Below are positions 1 to 4,128 of a stretch of 6,271 bases of DNA, piece after piece. The translations under genes were made by a program, and so were the position numbers. The stretch covers positions 1 through 6,271 of the forward strand of contig JASHVH010000453.1 in NCBI GenBank assembly GCA_030039575.1. Direction: 5' to 3'. Source of the stretch: Acidimicrobiales bacterium (lineage in GTDB: Bacteria > Actinomycetota > Acidimicrobiia > Acidimicrobiales > Palsa-688). Each line of letters starts with the position of its first letter. Positions within the stretch are counted from its first letter, which is position 1. The notes beneath the pieces are model-generated. The model was not told the DNA's origin, made no database searches, and saw only the letters and a list, made by a program, of their open reading frames with translations.

Positions 1-153
1 GGCCGAGTGGGACGTGGAAACCCGTGAGAAACGGCCCCGTCCGCCCGGGGCAGCCTCATCACACCACGTGGACGACATCGTGCTTCGTGCCCGGCGCCGA
101 GCCCGCTGACGGAGACAGAGCCGACAACGTCAACCCGCCCGCAATTGGCCGCG
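1..153. other. Left-edge stretch with no assignable gene; possible 3' end of an upstream gene
   Basis: Nothing recognisable is encoded here. Two + strand frames are open from the left edge. One ends with TGA at 107-109 (about 35 Arg-rich codons, ending in RARRRAR). The other runs to TGA at 186-188 (about 61 codons). Neither resembles a known family, and neither has clearly better third-position GC bias than chance in DNA this rich in G+C. The frame ending at 109 could be the tail of an upstream gene, because a GC-rich hairpin follows at 154-175, but this is inference only. Confidence 0.2.
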
Positions 154-175
154 GGCGCCGGGAATTCCTGGCGCC
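154..175. repeat. 22-bp near-palindrome upstream of dnaJ (hairpin or operator)
   Basis: The arms GGCGCC (154-159) and GGCGCC (170-175) flank a perfect inner palindrome GGAATTCC (161-168). The only mismatch is the pair G160/T169, which would be a G-U wobble in RNA. As RNA this gives a 9-bp stem closed by an AAUU loop, with no T-tract after it. It could be the terminator of a gene ending near 109, or a dimeric-regulator site. The proposed ECF -35 element GGGAAT (160-165) lies inside it, so part of the symmetry may be coincidental. The symmetry is seen directly; the role is unknown. Confidence 0.5.
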
Positions 176-186
176 TCTGAGAAGTT
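160..186 (+). promoter_or_regulatory. Candidate ECF sigma (SigH/SigR-type) stress promoter for dnaJ
   Basis: GGGAAT at 160-165 is followed after exactly 18 bp by GTT at 184-186. This fits the known consensus of actinobacterial thiol/heat-stress ECF sigma factors (SigR of Streptomyces, SigH of Mycobacterium: GGAAT/C, N17-19, GTT). Transcription would begin around 193-195, giving a short leader that contains the ribosome-binding site at 212-219. A vegetative -35 match, TTGACA at 185-190, is also present, but no good -10 lies 16-18 bp downstream of it. The match is short and untested. Confidence 0.45.
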
Positions 187-204
187 GACAATATGGCACT
201 CAAG
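184..204. promoter_or_regulatory. HAIR-like HspR operator
   Basis: GTTGACA (184-190), a 7-bp spacer and ACTCAAG (198-204) match the HspR recognition element HAIR, CTTGAGT-N7-ACTCAAG. The right half-site is perfect (7/7), the left is 4/7 (TTGA core kept), and the spacing is exact. The site overlaps the proposed -10 (GTT, 184-186) and the expected transcription start, which is where a repressor would act. HspR commonly represses dnaK, clpB and dnaJ genes in actinobacteria, so the site fits its downstream gene. The imperfect left half keeps this moderate. Confidence 0.45.
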
Positions 205-211
205 TTTTCGA

Positions 212-219
212 GAGGGAGG
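212..219 (+). promoter_or_regulatory. Strong Shine-Dalgarno that decides the dnaJ start
   Basis: GAGGGAGG lies 9 bases before the GTG at 229, close to ideal spacing. It lies downstream of the alternative ATG at 193 and so cannot serve it; that ATG has no purine-rich site before it. This supports translation from GTG 229. Confidence 0.7.
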
Positions 220-228
220 CGTTGGAGC

Positions 229-1179
229 GTGGCCGTTCAGGCCGATTGGTTGGAGAAGGACCTCTATGCAGTGTTGGGAGTAGCGGAGGGCGCGGACAGC
301 AAGACGATCAGCCGCGCCTATCGGAAGCTGGCCCGCGAACTGCACCCGGACACCCACCCGGACGATCCTGAGGCCACGGAACGCTTCAAGGGCGTGACCG
401 CCGCCTATGACGTCCTCGGCGACGAAACCAAGCGCGCCGAGTACGACGACTTCCGGCGCGCCGTGGCCGGGGCCGGCCGGTCGGGCCCCGAGAGTAGGAC
501 GTCGACCTGGTCCGACCGTGGTGATTTCGCCGGCAACGACGAGCAGTGGACGACCTTCGACAGCTCTACATGGGCCAACTTCGACCTCGGGGGCATAGAC
601 GACCTGCTCGGCGGGGTCATGGGCCGAGCGGGGCGTCGGGCTGCGACCGCGCCGCGGCGGGGCAATGACATCGAGGCGGTCCTGGACCTCGGCTTCGAGG
701 ACGCCGTCCACGGGCTGATGACCGAAGTGACCCTCAGCCGGCCCGATGGCCCACACACGTTCAAGGTGCGCGTGCCGGCAGGAGTGGACGACGGTCAGAG
801 GATCCGCCTGGCGGGCAAGGGTGGCCCGGGGACCAACGGTGGGCCGCCGGGTGACCTCTACGCCGTCGTGCGCGTGGCCGGCCACCCCGTGTTCGGGCGC
901 AGTGGCCTCGACCTGACGGTAGAGGCGGCGATCGGCTGGCCGGAGGCGGTCCTCGGCACAGAGGTCGACGTGCCGACCCTGGGCGGGCAACCCGTCCGGG
1001 TGCGCGTCCCGGCCGGGACCCCGCACGGGCGCACCCTCAGGGTCCGCGGCCGCGGGGTACGTAGCGACAAGCGCACTGGAGACCTCCTGGTCGGGATCCG
1101 CCTGACGGTCCCCGATCACGTCACGGACGACCAGCGCCAGGCCGTCCAGGCCGTCGCCGACGCGTTCCGCGCCGCTTGA
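229..1179 (+). CDS. dnaJ: DnaJ/CbpA-type J-domain co-chaperone without zinc finger
   Basis: Cytoplasmic Hsp40 co-chaperone that should deliver clients to DnaK and stimulate its ATPase. From GTG 229 it has 316 residues. The J domain spans about 12-75, with the HPD motif at 39-41 (LHPDTHP) and the helix-IV end DETKRAEYDDF. A short Gly/Asp/Phe linker (about 95-145, with LGGIDDLLGG) follows. The two C-terminal client-binding subdomains run from about 146 to 316, with paired RVPAG motifs (near 182 and 259) and GDLYAVVRV / GDLLVGIRL strands. The cysteine-rich zinc-finger repeats of classical DnaJ are absent, making it a type II/CbpA-like protein. An upstream in-frame ATG at 193 would add 12 residues, but the Shine-Dalgarno and promoter sites argue for 229; the resulting start, MAVQADWLEKDLYAVLGV, resembles actinobacterial DnaJ N-termini. 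No dnaK, grpE or hspR is visible next to it. It converges with the quinoprotein gene across a 31-bp gap. The family call is very secure; paralogue identity (dnaJ1/dnaJ2/cbpA) is not. Confidence 0.93.
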   Translation: MAVQADWLEKDLYAVLGVAEGADSKTISRAYRKLARELHPDTHPDDPEATERFKGVTAAYDVLGDETKRAEYDDFRRAVAGAGRSGPESRTSTWSDRGDFAGNDEQWTTFDSSTWANFDLGGIDDLLGGVMGRAGRRAATAPRRGNDIEAVLDLGFEDAVHGLMTEVTLSRPDGPHTFKVRVPAGVDDGQRIRLAGKGGPGTNGGPPGDLYAVVRVAGHPVFGRSGLDLTVEAAIGWPEAVLGTEVDVPTLGGQPVRVRVPAGTPHGRTLRVRGRGVRSDKRTGDLLVGIRLTVPDHVTDDQRQAVQAVADAFRAA

Positions 1180-1182
1180 TGA

Positions 1183-1216
1183 CCCTGAGGTCGGGCTCGT
1201 TCCTTGGCGATCAGGG
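1183..1216. terminator. Weak inverted repeat between convergent stops
   Basis: CCCTGA (1183-1188) and TCAGGG (1211-1216) form a perfect 6-bp inverted repeat around a 22-base loop, bridging the 31-bp gap between the dnaJ stop and the stop of the - strand gene. A smaller GACC/GGTC hairpin (1181-1184 with 1189-1192) is nested in it. Neither is followed by a T-tract. The position suits a shared terminator, but the structure is weak. Confidence 0.2.
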
Positions 1217-2812
1217 GAGCGTGTAGGCAACCAGCTGCGGGTGGCCACTGGGGCCCGGGGGAGGCGTCTCGGGGCCGCCGGCGGGGACGAGCACCGTGTT
1301 GCCGAAGACGGCGATGGGCGCGTTGGCCGACGTGGGCAGCTGGTGCCGGTAGACGACGGCGCCGGTGGCCCGGTCGAGGGCCATCAGCACCCCGTTGTAC
1401 AGGTCCGTGAAGACCAAGTCATTGGAGACCGTGGCCGCGCCGAGAGGAAACTCGGGGACCTTGGTGTCCCATTCGACCTTGCCGGTGGCGAGGTTGAGCG
1501 CCTCCACCTCCCCGCTGGGGAGTACACCGGCCGACTTGTTGCCGTCGACTGAGTTCAGGGTGGTGGCAATGACCGGGAGGTCGAGGGTGGCCACGTACAC
1601 GGAACCGTCCGCCACAGCCAGGTTGGACAGCACCCCGCCGAGGGGCCCGGGCTCGATCGTATAGGGCAGCGTGACCTTCAGCTTGTGCAGCACCGCCAGC
1701 TCGGCGTCGTTGTCGTGCCCGTTGTGCTCGCCGACCGGTGTCTTCCAGATCAGCGCCCCGGAACGGGCGTCCAGCTCGTAGACATAACCCACTTTCCCGG
1801 CCGCAATGATCACCGGTGCCCCTCGGACAGAAGTCGAGACCGGCGAGGCCTGCAGGTCGTGGTCCTCGAAGTCGTCCGGCACGGCCTGGTAGTACCAGCG
1901 CACTTTCCCGGTCGCCGCGTCCAGGTTCACCTCGCTGTCGGTGTAAAGCTGCGGCAAGGGGTACTTGATCGCGGATGCGATGCTCTGGTACGGGTTCCCG
2001 ATACCAAACGTGACCGAACCGTCGCTGCCGACCAGGGGCGTCTCCCAGGCCCCGCCGGAACCGACCCCGAGAGCCTGCACCCCTGGGGACGACTGGATGA
2101 CCGTGTTGAACTCCCACAAGAGGTGGCCGTTGCCGGCATTGAGCGCCATCAACACGCCGCCGCCGGCCGCCGGCCCGTGCGCGCTGGCCAGGAAGACCCG
2201 CCCGCCGGCCACCTGCGGCTGGATCTCGAACGCTCCTTGACCGGTGTGCAACAAGCTGCGGTCCACCCAGACCACCTTGCCGGTAGCGGCGCTGAGCGCG
2301 AAGACAGAGGTCGATGTGTCGCCGTACACCGTCCCATTCGCGACCGCCACCCCGTCTGGCCCGGGGCCGCTCGTCTCCGGGAGGTTGACCTGGTACTCCC
2401 ACTTCAGCTCGCCGGTGGCGAGCGAAAGCGCGTACACGTTGGCGTCCTGGTCTTGCAAGTACACCACACCGTCCTGCACGACTGGGCCGGCAGTGAGCGA
2501 GCCGTAGGGCGGCGTGCCAGCCGCGGCCGTGCCCGCCAGCTTGAACGCCCAGGCTTCCTGAAGCTTCGAAACGTTCGCCGACGTGATGGCCGAGCCCGGC
2601 GCCACCCTGCTATTGGCCAGGTCGCCATTTGGGTACGGCCACTGTCCCGAAGGCGGTGTGGCGCCCGCGAAGGTCGTGGTGACCGGGGCAGAACTGGTCC
2701 CTTCTGCGCCCGCCGCGGAAGACGTGACCATCGAGCCGACCAGAGCTGCCGGGACGAGCACGCACGCTCTGAGAGATGCCCGCCGAGTCAATCTCGTTCT
2801 CGTCGGGCCCAT
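1211..2812 (-). CDS. Exported PQQ-type beta-propeller protein, quinoprotein alcohol dehydrogenase-like
   Basis: Predicted secreted or cell-surface quinoprotein, 533 residues from ATG 2812. Residues 9-15 (TRRASLR) resemble a twin-arginine motif, followed by a hydrophobic stretch to about 33 and an AxA-like site (AAGA, about 33-36). Residues 58-88 carry the N-terminal PQQ-dehydrogenase signature (WPYPNGDLANSR ... NVSKLQEAW). Seven propeller strands of the form ALxxATGKxxW follow, near 128, 172, 223, 297, 347, 438 and 478, the last ending in Tyr. FGIGNP (near 269-274) and VPDD (311-314) align by eye with the calcium-binding Asn and catalytic-Asp regions of methanol-dehydrogenase relatives. The mature chain has no cysteine, so it lacks both the vicinal disulfide of MxaF-type enzymes and any CxxCH heme site. 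It could be a PQQ dehydrogenase or a non-enzymatic propeller; the substrate is unknown. ATG 2812 has a modest AGGG site 6 bases upstream. GTG 2989 (592 residues) and GTG 3059-3061 (616 residues) are in-frame alternatives; the latter begins inside the regulatory repeats and is unlikely. Confidence 0.8.
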   Translation of the reverse strand: MGPTRTRLTRRASLRACVLVPAALVGSMVTSSAAGAEGTSSAPVTTTFAGATPPSGQWPYPNGDLANSRVAPGSAITSANVSKLQEAWAFKLAGTAAAGTPPYGSLTAGPVVQDGVVYLQDQDANVYALSLATGELKWEYQVNLPETSGPGPDGVAVANGTVYGDTSTSVFALSAATGKVVWVDRSLLHTGQGAFEIQPQVAGGRVFLASAHGPAAGGGVLMALNAGNGHLLWEFNTVIQSSPGVQALGVGSGGAWETPLVGSDGSVTFGIGNPYQSIASAIKYPLPQLYTDSEVNLDAATGKVRWYYQAVPDDFEDHDLQASPVSTSVRGAPVIIAAGKVGYVYELDARSGALIWKTPVGEHNGHDNDAELAVLHKLKVTLPYTIEPGPLGGVLSNLAVADGSVYVATLDLPVIATTLNSVDGNKSAGVLPSGEVEALNLATGKVEWDTKVPEFPLGAATVSNDLVFTDLYNGVLMALDRATGAVVYRHQLPTSANAPIAVFGNTVLVPAGGPETPPPGPSGHPQLVAYTLP

Positions 2813-2989
2813 CGGCCGCCCTGCAAGGCCGAGTTCGCTGGGACCGGTGGGCCCGCCCAGCCCGCCGTTGCGCCCCTTGCGAGGGGGCTTGTCCGCTGTC
2901 ACTCGCCTGGCCAGGCCGGGCGCCGCGTTGGTCAACCACCCAGCTGGCTCCCGGGCCGGATGCACCCCGGCCTCTCCGTTGTTCGTCAC
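2813..2989 (-). other. Open 5' extension of the quinoprotein frame: leader or long N-region
   Basis: The quinoprotein frame stays open upstream of ATG 2812 with no stop. From GTG 2989 it would add 59 residues rich in Gly, Pro, Arg and Ala, without recognisable domain. Third-position GC is about 80%, mildly compatible with coding. A GAGGA lies only 3 bases before GTG 2989, tighter than usual, with another AGAGGA about 12 bases away. If translation starts at 2812, this stretch is part of an untranslated leader of roughly 230 bases from the proposed promoter. Sequence alone does not settle it. Confidence 0.4.
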
Positions 2990-3023
2990 GGGTCCTCGCT
3001 TTCCTCTGAGACGTACCCATATC

Positions 3024-3041
3024 AAACTGATATCACTTTCG
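3024..3041. repeat. 18-bp operator-like repeat, copy 1
   Basis: AAACTGATATCACTTTCG, identical to the copy starting at 3049. Its first 16 bases form an imperfect palindrome: core TGATATCA, one mismatched pair (C/C), then AAA against TTT. That is the shape of a site for a dimeric helix-turn-helix regulator. It lies just downstream of the predicted start of the - strand quinoprotein transcript and is centred about 70 bases upstream of the oxidoreductase start. A partial extra ATATCA sits 10 bp to the left (3020-3025). Confidence 0.7.
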
Positions 3042-3048
3042 CCTAACA

Positions 3049-3066
3049 AAACTGATATCACTTTCG
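3049..3066. repeat. 18-bp operator-like repeat, copy 2
   Basis: Perfect second copy of the 3024-3041 repeat, offset by 25 bp (about 2.4 helical turns), with the same imperfect palindrome over 3049-3064. It covers the proposed -10 (3052-3057) of the - strand promoter, where binding would block RNA polymerase. Its centre is about 45 bases upstream of the oxidoreductase ATG, near the usual position for an activator if that transcript is leaderless. Confidence 0.7.
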
Positions 3067-3080
3067 ATCGGATCGGTCAA
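3052..3080 (-). promoter_or_regulatory. Candidate vegetative promoter for the quinoprotein gene
   Basis: Reading the - strand, TTGACC (3080-3075) is a 5/6 match to the -35 consensus. It is followed after 17 bp by TATCAG (3057-3052), a 4/6 match to TATAAT. Transcription would start near 3045. The -10 lies wholly within operator-like repeat copy 2, implying regulation by whatever binds there. Confidence 0.4.
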
Positions 3081-3088
3081 GCGGCAAT

Positions 3089-3094
3089 TACGGT
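3089..3094 (+). promoter_or_regulatory. Candidate -10 element for leaderless oxidoreductase mRNA
   Basis: TACGGT fits the actinobacterial TANNNT -10 pattern and ends 7 bases before the ATG at 3102, so transcription would begin at or next to the start codon. No Shine-Dalgarno is present before that ATG (bases 3081-3101 hold no AGGAGG-like run), which agrees with leaderless translation. No convincing -35 lies 16-18 bp upstream, so activation from the repeats at 3024-3066 is plausible. Confidence 0.4.
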
Positions 3095-3101
3095 TGGCTA
3101 A

Positions 3102-4010
3102 ATGGCCAACATCGGTGTGGTGATCCCAAGCCCCTTGCCCGCCGGCATGGCGCTCCCGGACATAGCCTGTTTGTCCCGAGAGGCCGAGTCGGCCGGCTTC
3201 GACTGCATCTGGGCGGAGGACCACCTGGCCAGCGGGGACGCCGCGGTCCTGGACCCGATGTGCGTCCTGGCAGCCGCGGCGGCGGCCACCCACACTATTG
3301 AGGTCGGCTCGGCGGTTTTCGTGCCTTCGTTGCGCAACCTGGCCTGGGCCCTCAAACAGGTCGCCACCTTGCAGCTCATCGCCGGTGGCCGTCTTCAACT
3401 GGGAGTGGCCCTGGGGGCCGCTAGCGAAGAAGAGTACGGCCTTGCCGGCTTCACCCGCTCGGGCCAGCGCCAGCGCACCGACGACTTCCTTGGTGTCCTG
3501 GCGAGCGTGCGCCGAGGTGAACAGGACGAGGTGGCTATGCCCCCGAACGCAAGGGCATTGCTTTTGGGCCCGGCGGTGAAGGTGCCACCGCTGTGGGTGG
3601 GCGGGACCTCCCCGGCCGCCCTGCGCCGTGCGGCCCGTTTCGGTGACGGCTGGTTGTCGGGCCTTCAGACCCCGGCCGAATTCGAGGCTTCCTTGCGCCG
3701 CTTGCGCCAATTGGCGGAACAGGAAGGCCGCCAATGCCCGCAGGCCGGGATAGTGCTCCACGTAGCAGTCGGCGCCGGTTCTTCGGACGACCTTGCGGCC
3801 GGGTGCGCTGCCCTCATCGGGTCGTCTTACGGCCTGTCCGCTCAGCGCGCCGAAGAACTCGCCATTGGCGGTACGCCCCAGCGCGTGGCCGACGAGCTCG
3901 GTCGCTTCTTGGACGCGGGTGCAACTCGGGTCGCCGTTGTCAGTGACGTCCTGCCTTGGTCCGAGACCTGGCCGATGCTGGCCCAGGCCCGGCGCGTGCT
4001 CATCGGCTGA
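3102..4010 (+). CDS. LLM-class (luciferase-like) oxidoreductase, probably F420-dependent
   Basis: Cytoplasmic TIM-barrel oxidoreductase of the bacterial luciferase superfamily, 302 residues, normal length. Visible family motifs: the first strand NIGVVIPSP (3-11); AESAGFDCIWAEDHL (28-42); SAVFVPSLRNLAWALKQVATLQLIAGGRLQLGVALG (70-105, matching the G-x-V-x-P-x-R...GR-x-x-LGVG signature); PPLWVGGTSPAALRRAARFGDGWL (162-185); and a closing GTPQRVADELGRFLDAGATRVAVV (257-280). These match LLM-class F420-dependent enzymes more than the two-subunit luciferases. Cofactor F420 rather than FMN is inferred from family and likely actinobacterial host. The substrate cannot be read from sequence. The start at ATG 3102 puts the first beta strand at the N-terminus as usual for the family. 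The gene is divergent from the quinoprotein gene, sharing the control region at 3017-3101, and convergent with the LuxR-type regulator 118 bp downstream. Confidence 0.9.
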   Translation: MANIGVVIPSPLPAGMALPDIACLSREAESAGFDCIWAEDHLASGDAAVLDPMCVLAAAAAATHTIEVGSAVFVPSLRNLAWALKQVATLQLIAGGRLQLGVALGAASEEEYGLAGFTRSGQRQRTDDFLGVLASVRRGEQDEVAMPPNARALLLGPAVKVPPLWVGGTSPAALRRAARFGDGWLSGLQTPAEFEASLRRLRQLAEQEGRQCPQAGIVLHVAVGAGSSDDLAAGCAALIGSSYGLSAQRAEELAIGGTPQRVADELGRFLDAGATRVAVVSDVLPWSETWPMLAQARRVLIG

Positions 4011-4108
4011 TGGCGGCCTCGAGCCGTGACCGGGCCTGCGCGCACCTTCGGTCCCTGGCCTCAAGCAACGGGTTTTCTCCTCCACTCGCCGTGGGTTTAG
4101 GACCGGCG

Positions 4109-4127
4109 GTGGCGGCAGCGCCGCCGC
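4109..4127. terminator. GC-rich hairpin between convergent genes
   Basis: GGCGGC (4111-4116) pairs with GCCGCC (4120-4125) across an AGC loop. The stem extends to 8 bp by one T-G wobble and one G-C pair (4109-4110 with 4126-4127). It lies immediately after the stop of the - strand regulator, in the 118-bp gap between that gene and the oxidoreductase stop. No T-tract follows on either strand, so it would be a U-less terminator at best. The rest of the gap (4011-4108) shows nothing I can assign. Confidence 0.3.
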
Positions 4128-4128
4128 A

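Noticed and set aside
1..60. Possible tRNA or structured RNA at the left edge
   Set aside because: No cloverleaf arms, T-loop consensus or acceptor stem can be formed.
185..213. TTGACA (185-190) as a vegetative -35 for dnaJ
   Set aside because: The hexamer is perfect but no acceptable -10 lies 16-18 bp downstream, and a start near 220 would remove the Shine-Dalgarno at 212-219. It is better explained as part of the HAIR-like site and ECF -10.
130..1248. 372-codon - strand open frame opposite dnaJ
   Set aside because: It is the antisense shadow of the dnaJ frame, with low-complexity Arg/Gly/Pro/Ala composition and no domain; the + strand frame encodes clear J and C-terminal domains.
1419..2402. 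327-codon - strand frame in a different register within the quinoprotein gene
   Set aside because: Arg/Gly-rich out-of-frame translation of the propeller gene; no signature and no plausible start context.
1685..3046. 453-codon + strand open frame opposite the quinoprotein gene
   Set aside because: Long antisense frames are expected in high-GC DNA. This one is Arg/Val/His-rich without recognisable motifs, while the opposite strand has regular PQQ propeller repeats.
3024..3066. The 18-bp repeats as a CRISPR array or IS terminal repeats
   Set aside because: There are only two copies with a 7-bp gap, no spacer-like units, no transposase and no target-site duplication. They sit in a promoter and look like operators.
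4028..4077. GACCG/CGGTC pairing followed by a TTTT run as terminator of the oxidoreductase gene
   Set aside because: The stem is only 5 bp with a 16-base loop, and the short T-run is about 20 bases away from it, too weak and too distant for an intrinsic terminator.
3033..4085. 350-codon - strand frame opposite the LLM oxidoreductase
   Set aside because: Antisense shadow; its C-terminus is translated from the operator repeats and it shows no family motif.
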